Assembly: GCF_016464705.1 (NCBI RefSeq)
Contig: NZ_JAEHOB010000003.1
Span: forward strand, 273,599-337,598
Length of the DNA stretch: 64,000 nucleotides
DNA from: Qaidamihabitans albus
GTDB lineage: Bacteria > Actinomycetota > Actinomycetes > Mycobacteriales > Pseudonocardiaceae
Direction: 5' to 3'
The notes under the pieces were generated by a model. It did not search any database. It was not told the DNA's origin and was given only the letters and a program-made list of their open reading frames with translations. Positions 25,248-32,631 of the stretch are shown here, piece by piece (positions within the stretch are counted from its first letter, which is position 1; each line of letters begins with the position of its first letter). The translations under genes were made by a program, and so were the position numbers.

Positions 25248-25291
25248 TCGTGAGTGCGTACCCGAGTTCTAACTCGGCTGCGCACTCACGA
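25248..25291. repeat. 44-nt intergenic palindrome, copy 3
   Basis: Outer arms TCGTGAGTG/CACTCACGA, core CGAGTT-CT-AACTCG. It lies between the convergent aminopropyltransferase-like and TetR genes. The TetR stop codon (25286-25288, minus strand) is the TGA in the right arm. Confidence 0.9.
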
Positions 25292-25867
25292 GCCGGGCAG
25301 CACCCGCTCGGCCCACAGGTCGAGGAGGTCGGTGGCGAGCCGGTCGCGCTCGCGCAGCACGCTGGTGAGGGCCAGCCCTCGGAGCAGCATCAGCAGCGAC
25401 TCGTAGGCCAGCCGCGCCTGCTCGCGGTCATCCGGCACCGCCTCGGCGAACACCTCACGCAGCGCGCTGCCGAGCCTGCGCTCCGCGGGCAGCAGCGCCC
25501 GGCGCAGCGACTCGTCGGTGCGGGCGGCCATCCACAGCTCCAGCCCGGCGAGGAACAGCGGCCCGGACATCACCGCGTGCAGCGCGTCGACCAGGTCGCG
25601 CACCGCCCGCGGGCCGGGTTCGACGGCCGCCGCGACCACTCTGAGCCGGTCGAGTTGCCGCTCGGCGATGTGCTGGATCGCGGCGACGAACAGGTCCGCC
25701 TTGGCGCCGAAGTGGTGCAGCAGCGCGCCGCGCGACACCCGTGCGCGGTCCTGGATGCGCTGCGTCGTCGTACCGGCGTAGCCGTGCTCCACCAGGCACG
25801 CCACGGTTGCGTCGAGCAGGCGCAGCCGGGTCTGGTCGCGCTGCTGGCTGCGGCTCAGTGTGGACAC
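25286..25867 (-). CDS. TetR-family repressor
   Basis: A 193-aa regulator with an N-terminal HTH (RLRLLDATVACLVEHGYAG, then TTQRIQDRARVSRGALLHHF) and a helical ligand domain (AIQHIAERQLDRLRVV, SLLMLLRGLAL). GTG start at 25867. The last residues (LPGS) and TGA are read from the 44-nt palindrome. It is divergent from an acyl-CoA ligase gene with a CAGTC-N6-GACTG dyad over its promoter, so it probably represses that gene in response to an acyl-CoA or fatty acid (inference). Confidence 0.87.
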   Translation of the reverse strand: MSTLSRSQQRDQTRLRLLDATVACLVEHGYAGTTTQRIQDRARVSRGALLHHFGAKADLFVAAIQHIAERQLDRLRVVAAAVEPGPRAVRDLVDALHAVMSGPLFLAGLELWMAARTDESLRRALLPAERRLGSALREVFAEAVPDDREQARLAYESLLMLLRGLALTSVLRERDRLATDLLDLWAERVLPGS

Positions 25868-25893
25868 GGCGGGAAGCCTACGAGTCCATTCCG

Positions 25894-25922
25894 TTGACAG
25901 TCTGGACGGACTGCGAAGTGAT
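25894..25922 (+). promoter_or_regulatory. Promoter-operator of the acyl-CoA ligase gene
   Basis: TTGACA (25894-25899) is followed 17 nt later by a weak -10-like AGTGAT (25917-25922). A dyad CAGTC-TGGACG-GACTG (25898-25913) overlaps the -35 and spacer, as expected for repression by the divergent TetR. The predicted transcript start would be close to GTG 25930, allowing leaderless translation. Confidence 0.5.
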
Positions 25923-25929
25923 CACTAAC

Positions 25930-27471
25930 GTGCCCCCGGTGCGCACAGTTGATCTGATCCGGCGAGGTGCCCGGCGGTACCAGGACCGGACCGCGGTGGT
26001 GGTCGGTGATCGCGAGCTCAGCTTCCGCGACGTGGACGAGCTGTCCAACCGCGTCGCCAACGTGCTGATCGGTCTCGGTTACGGGCGCGGGTCCCGGGTC
26101 GGGCTGCTGCTGAACAACGAGCTGTGGTCGGTGCCGGTCGACTTCGCCTGCGTCAAGGCGGGCATCGCCAGGGTGCCGCTCAACGCGCGGCTCTCCCTCG
26201 CCGAGCAGGCGAAGATGCTCACCGACGCGGACGTGAGCCTGCTCGTCCACGGCGCCGACCTCACCGAGCGGGCACTCGCCCTCGCCGACGAACTCGACGG
26301 CCTGCGGCTGGCCGGCCTCGGGCCACGCAACCGCGCGGGCGATCTCGACCTGGCAACGGAGACCGAGCGGGCCGCCGCGGCCGACCCGCTCGCCCCGGTA
26401 GAGCCGGACGACGTGCTGCTCGTCCTCTACACCTCGGGCACCACGGGAACGCTGAAGGCCGCCAAGCACACCCAGGCCAGCTACGCCGCCATCAGCACGA
26501 ACATCCTGGCCAACCTCGTGTCCCCCGGCCGCGACGACGCGATGCTGCACGCCGCGTCGCTCATCCACGCCAGTGGCACGTTCCTGCTGCCCTACTGGTT
26601 GCGCGGTGCCCGCTCGGTGGTGCTGCCCGGCTTCGACCCGGACACCTACGTGCGGGCCATCGGCGAGCACCGGATCACCGGGGTGAATCTCGTGCCGACC
26701 ATGCTCGGGATGCTGTTCACCAGCGGCGTGCTCGACGGGGCCGACGTGTCCACCGTGGACACCATCGTCTACGGGGCGAGCCCGATGCCCCGCCCGCTGC
26801 TGGAGCAGGGCCTGGAGTTCTTCGGCAACCGGTTCGTCCAGTACTACGGCCAGACGGAGGCGCCGCTTTGCCAGACCGTGCTGGACAAGGCGGACCATGC
26901 CGAGGGCGGCGCACTGCTGGGCTCGTGCGGGCAGCCCGCGGTCGACGCGGAGATCATGCTCGCCGACGCGGACGGCGCGCCGGTCGCACCCGGTGAGATC
27001 GGCGAGATCCGGGTGCGGGCGCCGTTCACGATGGCCGGTTACCACCGGGCGCCGGAACTCGACCGCGAGACCTTTGCGGGCGAAGGGTGGCTCCGGACCC
27101 GCGACCTCGCGCGCGCCGACGAACGCGGCTACCTGTACCTGGTCGACCGGGCCAGCGACATGATCGTCACCGGCGGCTACAACGTCTACCCGCGCGAGGT
27201 GGAGGACGCCCTGCTGGCACACCCCGCGGTCGCCGAATGCGCCGTCGTGAGCGCCCCGGACCCCACCTGGGTGGAGGCCGTCACGGCGTTCGTCGTCCTC
27301 CGGCGCGGCGCCGGGCCGTCCGCCGACGAGTTGCGGGACGTGGTGCGCGAGCGCCTCGCCCGGTACAAGGTGCCAAGGCAGATTCACTTCGTGGACACGA
27401 TCCCGAAGTCACCGGTGGGCAAGATCCTGCGCCGCGCCCTGCGCGATCCCCTCTGGACCGGTCAGGACTGA
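25930..27471 (+). CDS. Acyl-CoA synthetase / AMP-dependent ligase (FadD-like)
   Basis: A ~513-aa ANL-superfamily enzyme that activates a carboxylic acid as acyl-AMP and transfers it to CoA. Motifs: LLVLYTSGTTGTLKAAKHT (P-loop), QYYGQTEAP (A5), GWLRTRDLARADERGYLY (A7), VDRASDMIVTGGYNVYPREVE (A8), and the catalytic Lys in PKSPVGKILRR (A10). Starts at 25918, 25930 and 25939 (all GTG) are possible; 25930 fits the predicted promoter. Regulated by the divergent TetR. Chain length or aromatic preference cannot be read from sequence. Confidence 0.92.
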   Translation: MPPVRTVDLIRRGARRYQDRTAVVVGDRELSFRDVDELSNRVANVLIGLGYGRGSRVGLLLNNELWSVPVDFACVKAGIARVPLNARLSLAEQAKMLTDADVSLLVHGADLTERALALADELDGLRLAGLGPRNRAGDLDLATETERAAAADPLAPVEPDDVLLVLYTSGTTGTLKAAKHTQASYAAISTNILANLVSPGRDDAMLHAASLIHASGTFLLPYWLRGARSVVLPGFDPDTYVRAIGEHRITGVNLVPTMLGMLFTSGVLDGADVSTVDTIVYGASPMPRPLLEQGLEFFGNRFVQYYGQTEAPLCQTVLDKADHAEGGALLGSCGQPAVDAEIMLADADGAPVAPGEIGEIRVRAPFTMAGYHRAPELDRETFAGEGWLRTRDLARADERGYLYLVDRASDMIVTGGYNVYPREVEDALLAHPAVAECAVVSAPDPTWVEAVTAFVVLRRGAGPSADELRDVVRERLARYKVPRQIHFVDTIPKSPVGKILRRALRDPLWTGQD

Positions 27472-27473
27472 GG

Positions 27474-27491
27474 AGCCCGTTCGCGCGGGCT
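27474..27491. terminator. Short hairpin between convergent genes
   Basis: AGCCCG-TTCGCG-CGGGCT, a 6-bp stem with a 6-nt loop, directly after the acyl-CoA ligase stop. Its edge overlaps the stop codon of the convergent lipoprotein gene. Confidence 0.4.
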
Positions 27492-28026
27492 ACCAGCCCA
27501 GCCGCTCGACGATCTTCTCGGCGGTGCCGGCCACCGTGTCGCAGAATTTCCGCCCCGGCTCGGCCGTGTCGGCGGTGCGGACCTCCAGCTGCACGTATGC
27601 CCGCGTCGCGTCGATGTCCAGCTGGCACTTGATCGATGTCTCCCCCGTGACATGGGCGGTCTTGCCCGCCACCGTGATCGTGCGTTTCGCGTCGTCGGTG
27701 ACGATCTCCGGCGCGGGCGGCTGCCAGAGCAGTACCGAGACCGTGCTCCGTTCCGGGCCCTCCCACTCGCACCGCGGCCTGCCCTGATCGTCGGTCCTGG
27801 CCGGCTCGCCGGGCGTGCCGCCCAGGTAGGCGGCGGTCTCCTCGGCCGTGAGCAGCTCGCACGGATCCTGGTCCCGCCAGCCCTGTGCCGTCGTCGTGCT
27901 GGGATCGGTGCCGGGATCGGCTTCGGGGGGCGTCTCCTCGCCGCAGCCGCCCAGGACCAGCAGTCCGGCAGCCGCCGCCGTCGTCAGTACCCGTCGAGCC
28001 AGGCGGTTCGGCACCTCGTGCTCCAT
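27490..28026 (-). CDS. DUF3558-type secreted lipoprotein
   Basis: A 178-aa precursor. The signal is RRVLTTAAAAGLLVLGGCGEE, a lipoprotein signal with lipobox LGGC (Cys near residue 28), followed by a Pro/Glu/Thr-rich linker. The mature part has DPCELLTAEETAAYLGG, RPRCEWEG and a distal KFCDTVAGTA with the cysteines that form the family disulfides. DUF3558 lipoproteins are anchored on the outer face of the actinobacterial membrane; function unknown. ATG at 28026. Divergent from the WXG100-like gene 94 nt away. Confidence 0.85.
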   Translation of the reverse strand: MEHEVPNRLARRVLTTAAAAGLLVLGGCGEETPPEADPGTDPSTTTAQGWRDQDPCELLTAEETAAYLGGTPGEPARTDDQGRPRCEWEGPERSTVSVLLWQPPAPEIVTDDAKRTITVAGKTAHVTGETSIKCQLDIDATRAYVQLEVRTADTAEPGRKFCDTVAGTAEKIVERLGW

Positions 28027-28120
28027 TCCTTCGAATGAGTTTCGGTGAACCGGCAGTGGCCGGCCGACCGGTCTTGTACGGTTCCAACCTAACCAAAGTG
28101 GATAGAGACTGGGGGAAAGG

Positions 28121-29269
28121 GTGGGCGAAGGTTTCGCGGTAGAGGAAGGGCACCTGGCCGGTTTCTCGGTGCTCTCGGGCGAGTTGTCCGGGCAGGTCGC
28201 CTCGCTGATGGGGCATGTGAGCAGGGAGGCGCGTCCGGATACCGGATACACCGGGCTCATGGAGCTTCTCAAGCCCCCGGTCGAGGCATACGCGCAGGCC
28301 ACGACGGTGCGGCTGGCCAATCGTGTCGACCGGTTCAACGGTATGGCCAAGGAACTGAACCGCGCGGCGTGGATGTACACGGGGCAGGACGAGGAGGCCT
28401 ACCAGACCTTCGACGACCCTCGGATGCCCTGGGAACCGACCGGCTACAAGGACTTTCCCGATCCGGTCTCCTACTCGCCCGGCGAGGAACCCGCGCTGGA
28501 CGCCCCACCCCATGAGGATGCCGACGTCCGTGGCCTCCTGGACGAGGTGGGCGGGCTGATCAACACGGTGGACGACGCGATCGCGTTCATCACCGGGTGG
28601 AGCCCGGTGAGCGCGCTCGTCGAGCCGATGTCCGGCAACTGGACCGAGCTGTCCAGGGCGGGAACAGTGCTCACCCAGACCGGCGACGGCGCCGAGGTCG
28701 TCGCGCACAACCTCACATCCCAGCTGGCTACTTTGGACGGCCACTGGGACGGCGGCGCCGCGATGGCGTTCTCCGAGTACGCGGGCAAGATCGCTGCCGC
28801 GATCGAGATGGAGGGTCCGCTCAACCGGATCGTCGCGCACGTCTACACCGCCGTGGCCGGAGAGGTCGAGAACGTCGCCCAGTTCATGGTCGGCACCCTC
28901 AAGACCGCGGTGGACAAGATCGTCCAGGCCGCGGCGACCGCCTGGATCCCGGGCGCAGGCTGGGTGAAGATCATCGATGCCGTGCGGACGGCGATCGACA
29001 TCATCCAGGAGGCGAAGGCGCTCATCGAGTCCCTTGAGGAAGTGATCAGCCAGGTGCAGACCGTGGTCGACGCCGCGGAGGACCCGATCGGCTTCATCGA
29101 GGGCAAGGTCGAGGAGAAGATCGCCCCGATCCTCGAGAAGGTCGAGCAGGTGGAGACCGGGGTGAGCATCGCGGAGGACGTGGCCGCGCTGGCCGATGCC
29201 GATGCGCTCAGCGATATGCCGGAGGACAACTACTCCGTCGGCGAGGACGCGAGGAGGCCGGGTGCCTGA
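28121..29269 (+). CDS. WXG100/LXG-like type VII secretion target candidate
   Basis: A 382-aa, mostly helical, acidic protein. A WXG-like turn occurs at DGHWDGGAAMAFSEYAGKIAAA near residue 205-225, and an earlier GNWTEL turn near 170, in the pattern of long WXG100/PPE-like proteins of Pseudonocardiales. A hydrophobic Gly/Ala region (AAATAWIPGAGWVKIID) follows, and the C-terminus is a long charged helix (VEEKIAPILEKVEQVETGV). No signal peptide and no toxin domain are seen. GTG 28121 follows GGGGGAAAGG. Cotranscribed with, and overlapping by 8 nt, the small acidic partner gene downstream. No ESX machinery gene is in the window. Confidence 0.7.
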   Translation: MGEGFAVEEGHLAGFSVLSGELSGQVASLMGHVSREARPDTGYTGLMELLKPPVEAYAQATTVRLANRVDRFNGMAKELNRAAWMYTGQDEEAYQTFDDPRMPWEPTGYKDFPDPVSYSPGEEPALDAPPHEDADVRGLLDEVGGLINTVDDAIAFITGWSPVSALVEPMSGNWTELSRAGTVLTQTGDGAEVVAHNLTSQLATLDGHWDGGAAMAFSEYAGKIAAAIEMEGPLNRIVAHVYTAVAGEVENVAQFMVGTLKTAVDKIVQAAATAWIPGAGWVKIIDAVRTAIDIIQEAKALIESLEEVISQVQTVVDAAEDPIGFIEGKVEEKIAPILEKVEQVETGVSIAEDVAALADADALSDMPEDNYSVGEDARRPGA

Positions 29270-29696
29270 CTACGTTCCGGCGCATCTGCGGGCGCCGCTC
29301 GCGTCCTTCGAGACGGCGCTCGCCGACTTCCGCACCCAGCGGATCCGGCTGGAGCAGCGCGAGGTTCCCGACACACCGGCGGTCGACGCGGAGAAACTCG
29401 CGGAGGCGGCCGAGCGGCCCGACGCACCCGAGAAGCTCAAGGCCGTGGCGCGCGCCGTCGCGGAGGGTAGAGCCACCTGGGACGATGTCGCCGAAGGGCG
29501 CGTCGAGGCCGCACCCGAGGTGCGGGAGCTGTTCGCCGCGAGCGGCCCCGGGATCGTGCGCGGGATGGCCGAGGCCGAGGAGGAGGAAGCACGGCTCGCG
29601 GACGCCGAGGCGGACCGTCAGCGTGCCGCGCGCCGTGCCGATGAGGACGAGGAGGAGGACTTCAGCCAGCGCGACTTCCTGAACGGAGGCTGGTGA
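29262..29696 (+). CDS. Small acidic helical protein, probable partner of the WXG100-like protein
   Basis: A 144-aa, highly charged protein (VPDYVPAHLRAPLASFETAL, AEAEEEEARLADAEADRQRA, ending ADEDEEEDFSQRDFLNGGW). It is predicted to be almost wholly helical, with no membrane segment or signal. GTG 29262 follows GAGGAGG inside the end of the upstream gene, an 8-nt overlap, so translation is coupled. It may act as a chaperone or cosecreted partner; this rests on operon structure only. I recognise no named family. Confidence 0.7.
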   Translation: MPDYVPAHLRAPLASFETALADFRTQRIRLEQREVPDTPAVDAEKLAEAAERPDAPEKLKAVARAVAEGRATWDDVAEGRVEAAPEVRELFAASGPGIVRGMAEAEEEEARLADAEADRQRAARRADEDEEEDFSQRDFLNGGW

Positions 29697-29715
29697 GTCC
29701 TCGCCGTGCCGGGGC

Positions 29716-30312
29716 TCAGGCCCTGGCCCGGCGCCATGCGTTGTCCAGCGCCCACGAGCCCGGGCCGAGCACCGCGATCAGCAGGAAGATCCAGCTGAAC
29801 AGCGCGGCCTGCTCGCCCTGGTTCTCCAGTGGGAACAGGCCGAGCGGCAGGTGCACGACGAAGTAGGCGTACGCCATCGCGCCCGAGCACAGCAGCGCCG
29901 CCGGCCGGGTGAGCAGCCCGAGCAGCACCAGCCCGCCGCCGGCCAGGCAGATCACGCTCGCCCACCAGCCGGGCCACATTCCGGCTGGCACGGCGGTGCC
30001 GTTGCCGTCGATCCCGCCGAACGCGCCGAAGATTCCCTGCAGGCCGTGGCAGATGAAGAGGAACGACACCACGACCCGTACGGCGGCCAGTGTCCCGCCG
30101 CTCAGTCGGGCCGGTGCCGCCGTCGTGCTCGAAGTACCGGACGTGGTGCTCGAAGTACCGGACGTGGTGCTCGAAGGACCGGACGTGGTGCTCGAAGTAC
30201 CGGTCGTGGTGCTCGAAGTACCGGACGTGGTGCTCGAAGGACCGGACGTGGTGCTCGAAGTACCGGTCGTGGTGCTCGAAGTACCGGACGTGGTGCTCGT
30301 GGTGCCGATCAT
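29716..30312 (-). CDS. DoxX-family membrane protein with N-terminal Ser/Thr heptad repeat
   Basis: A 198-aa protein. After MIG, residues ~4-65 are eight to nine copies of a seven-residue unit TTSGTSS with variants (TTTGTSS, TTSGPSS), then a DoxX/DUF4267-like membrane domain: VRVVVSFLFICHGLQGIFG, VICLAGGGLVLLGLL, CSGAMAYAYFVVHL, LFSWIFLLIAVLGPGSW, about four helices. DoxX proteins are small membrane redox-linked or unknown proteins. The ATG at 30312 has GGAAGGA upstream; an alternative GTG at 30357 lacks one. The repeat is a low-complexity, possibly exported or glycosylatable, Ser/Thr stalk (inference). It lies 19 nt past a convergent gene. Confidence 0.82.
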   Translation of the reverse strand: MIGTTSTTSGTSSTTTGTSSTTSGPSSTTSGTSSTTTGTSSTTSGPSSTTSGTSSTTSGTSSTTAAPARLSGGTLAAVRVVVSFLFICHGLQGIFGAFGGIDGNGTAVPAGMWPGWWASVICLAGGGLVLLGLLTRPAALLCSGAMAYAYFVVHLPLGLFPLENQGEQAALFSWIFLLIAVLGPGSWALDNAWRRARA

Positions 30313-30313
30313 G
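30125..30313. repeat. 21-nt tandem repeat inside the DoxX gene
   Basis: Eight full copies of a 21-nt unit beginning GTGCTCGAAG (30125-30292) plus a degenerate ninth. Three variants occur: A (..GTACCGGACGTG), B (..GGACCGGACGTG), C (..GTACCGGTCGTG), in the order A-A-B-C-A-B-C-A, showing a duplicated 63-nt block. The unit contains no stop codon in any of the six frames. Encodes the Ser/Thr heptads on the minus strand. Confidence 0.95.
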
Positions 30314-30576
30314 GTGGGAGTCCTTCCGCTGGTGCCGGTTTTGCCTTTCACCGACACGTCGAACGGGCGGAGCCCCGATCGACACCCGCGCGGAACTTTT
30401 TCGCCTGGCGCATGTTTGTAGGTAGCTCTACGCCGCCGCGGCAGGCAGGGTTGCGTGGCCGCGCACCGGCGAGTTGCTCATTCCGCCCGGTCGGCGGGTT
30501 TTCGTGCCCGGTCAGGGAGTCCCCGCCGGCCCCGCCTGGCGTCCCAGTAGGGACATCACGAGGGCGGGAGGTCCTG

Positions 30577-31140
30577 ATGCGAAGACCGGATGCCGGGAAG
30601 AAGCCGTTCCGGCAGGTGAGCACCCCGGATCGTGCGGCGCTCGGTGAGCTGGTCGTCCGGTTCGCGCCGCGAACGCGCGCGGCCGTGCGCCGCTACCGGC
30701 TCTGCCGCGACGATCAGCTGGACGTGCTGCAGAACGTCTGGGTGCTGCTGTTGCTGAACCGGCATCGGGTCCGCGAACCGGAACGGATCTCGGCCTGGTT
30801 GTGCACGACCGCGGGCCGCGAGGCGCTACGCGTGGTGCGCAGGGCAGGGCGGGAGCTCCTCCGCGATCCGAGCACTGTGGACGGTGCGGAAGTGTGTTCG
30901 TGCGAGGAAACCGTGCTCCGGGACGAACGGGACGGCGTGCTGTGGCGGCTGGTTGCCCGCCTGCCGGAGCCGGAGCGCCGCCTCGCCGAGATCCTCGCGC
31001 ACGAACCGCGGCTCAGCCGCGAACGGCTGGCGGAGCGGATCGGTGTGCCGGAGCGCGCCGTCGCACCGATCCGCTCCCGCTCTCTCCGGCGGCTGCGCCG
31101 GATGCTCGCCGCCGAAGGGATCACCGGGACGTGTCACTGA
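30577..31140 (+). CDS. RNA polymerase sigma-70-like (ECF-type) factor
   Basis: A 187-aa protein. Region 2-like helices: LGELVVRFAPRTRAAVRRY, RDDQLDVLQNVWVLLLLN, RISAWLCTTAGREALRVVRR. Region 4-like HTH: RLVARLPEPERRLAEILA, LSRERLAERIGVPERAVAPI, RSRSLRRLRRML. This is the layout of short ECF sigma factors such as those with the DIVQETWL motif (here DVLQNVWV). ATG 30577 after GGGAGG. No anti-sigma gene is recognisable, though a small membrane gene overlaps its end on the other strand. A Cys-x-Cys (VCSCEET) lies in the linker between regions 2 and 4. Confidence 0.85.
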   Translation: MRRPDAGKKPFRQVSTPDRAALGELVVRFAPRTRAAVRRYRLCRDDQLDVLQNVWVLLLLNRHRVREPERISAWLCTTAGREALRVVRRAGRELLRDPSTVDGAEVCSCEETVLRDERDGVLWRLVARLPEPERRLAEILAHEPRLSRERLAERIGVPERAVAPIRSRSLRRLRRMLAAEGITGTCH

Positions 31141-31355
31141 AGGTGCCTGCGCCTGCTGTCGTCCCACCGGCGCGCCGCCACCAGACCGCTCAGCACCGCC
31201 AAGATCGCCAGCACGGCCGCGACCACGACCGGCCACCACTCGGCCATGGAACTCGCGACGATCGCCTGGGCGACGGCACTCGCGGCGAAGGCGAGTGCGA
31301 TGAGCAGCCAGACGATTCGCTGATGAAAGGCCGGCTTCCCGGCACGTTCGAGCAT
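31134..31355 (-). CDS. Small two-helix membrane protein
   Basis: A 73-aa protein with two hydrophobic helices (VWLLIALAFAASAVAQAIVA, then WWPVVVAAVLAILAVLSGLV) and basic ends (ARRWDDSRRRHLQ). ATG at 31355. It overlaps the convergent sigma factor gene by 7 nt. No family recognised. Coding potential is supported by the consistent helix pattern and the high-GC third positions of the frame. Confidence 0.6.
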   Translation of the reverse strand: MLERAGKPAFHQRIVWLLIALAFAASAVAQAIVASSMAEWWPVVVAAVLAILAVLSGLVAARRWDDSRRRHLQ

Positions 31356-31434
31356 CGGCGCCGGCCCTCCCTCATGTGGATACTCACTGGTATCGCCGCG
31401 GCGGCCCGGTAAGTTACCGACGGGGCCGGAAGCC

Positions 31435-32265
31435 TCAGGCGACGTCGAACTGGTCCGGGTGCGGCCCGACCCGGCTGCCGTTCTCCAGCTTGGCGAGCAC
31501 GGCCAGGTCCTCCTCGTCGAGTGTGAAGCCGAACACGTCGATGTTCTCGGCGATCCGGGCGGGGGTCACCGACTTCGGGATCACGATGTTGCCGAGCTGG
31601 ATGTGCCAGCGCAGCACCACCTGCGCGGGGGTCCTGCCGTGCTTGCGTGCCACCTCGCCGAGTGCCGGGTCACCGAGCAGGCCGCCCTGCGCGAGCGGGC
31701 TCCACGCCTCGGTCGCGATGCCGTGCTCGGCGTGGAACTCGCGGAGCTCGGCCTGCGGCAGGTTGGGGTGCAACTCGATCTGGTTCACCGCAGGCACGGT
31801 GTCCGTCTCGTCGAACAGCCGCCGCAGGTGGTCGATCTGGAAGTTGGACACGCCGATCGCCCGGATCCGGCCGTCGGCGTACAGCTTCTCGAAGGCCCGC
31901 CAGGTGGCGACGTAGTTGTCGCGCTTCGGCAGCGGCCAGTGGATCAGGTAGAGGTCGAGCTGGTCCAGCCCGAGCTTGCGCATGCTCTCGTCGAACGCCC
32001 GCAGGGTGGCGTCGTAGCCCTGGTCGGCGTTCCACAGCTTCGTGGTGATGAACAGCTCGTCCCGGGCTATGTCCGCGTCGCGGATCGCCGCGCCGACGCC
32101 CTCCTCGTTGCGGTAGGCCGCGGCGGTGTCGATGCTGCGGTAGCCGGTGCGCAGGGCGTGCCGCACGGCCTCCGCCGTCTCCTCCGGTGGCACCTGGAAG
32201 ACGCCGAAGCCGAGCTGCGGAATCCGCACGCCGTTGTTCAGGGTGATCGTCGGGACCTCGCCCAT
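31435..32265 (-). CDS. Aldo/keto reductase
   Basis: A 276-aa NADPH-dependent (alpha/beta)8 reductase. Motifs: GFGVFQVPPEETAEAV, the catalytic Asp and Tyr in GYRSIDTAAAYRNEEGVG, Lys in FITTKLWNADQG, His in LDLYLIHWPLP, GVSNFQIDHL, and the NADPH-binding end VIPKSVTPARIAENIDVF. It resembles 2,5-diketo-D-gluconate reductase-type AKR5 enzymes that reduce diverse aldehydes and ketones. ATG at 32265. Monocistronic, divergent from the conservon across a 366-nt gap. Confidence 0.93.
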   Translation of the reverse strand: MGEVPTITLNNGVRIPQLGFGVFQVPPEETAEAVRHALRTGYRSIDTAAAYRNEEGVGAAIRDADIARDELFITTKLWNADQGYDATLRAFDESMRKLGLDQLDLYLIHWPLPKRDNYVATWRAFEKLYADGRIRAIGVSNFQIDHLRRLFDETDTVPAVNQIELHPNLPQAELREFHAEHGIATEAWSPLAQGGLLGDPALGEVARKHGRTPAQVVLRWHIQLGNIVIPKSVTPARIAENIDVFGFTLDEEDLAVLAKLENGSRVGPHPDQFDVA

Positions 32266-32631
32266 AGCGGTACTGCCTCCCGTGTCTTGACCGATTCTGT
32301 CCATGGACTGCAACGCGAGCGCCCTGATGGGCGATTCCCTCTCGTGTGCAACCACCCGAACGTGTAACAGAGGTGACTATGAGTCGATAAATCGATCGTC
32401 ATGTAGCCTATCCGGGCGTGCCGGAGCCCGGTCCTGCTCAACGGCGTAGTGGGTCGCATCACTCTGGGCAGACTTGGGCCGGACGGAGTAGTGAAGTTGA
32501 CTCATGTTTGCCCTGCTGCATAACCTCCTGCTGCCAAGCAGGAGCCCCAACGGCTGTTCCGGCGGAAGCAACAACTCGGGTGCGGGGACCCATACCGATC
32601 ACAACGAGTCGCTGGAAGGGCCAGATTCGCG
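32266..32631 (+). promoter_or_regulatory. Intergenic region with probable conservon promoter and leader hairpin
   Basis: This 366-nt gap between the divergent aldo/keto reductase and cvnA contains no convincing gene. TTGACT (32497-32502), 18 nt, then TAACCT (32521-32526) could be the operon promoter. Immediately after, CTCCTGCT-GCCA-AGCAGGAG (32525-32544) is a perfect 8-bp hairpin, about 90 nt before the cvnA start. A palindromic ATCGAT lies at 32391-32396. Confidence 0.45.

Noticed and set aside
29851-30425. Plus-strand frames across the 21-nt repeat, such as VVLEVPD or WCSKYRT repeats
   Set aside because: The repeat unit is open in every frame. Only the minus strand joins it to a real domain (DoxX) with a ribosome site.
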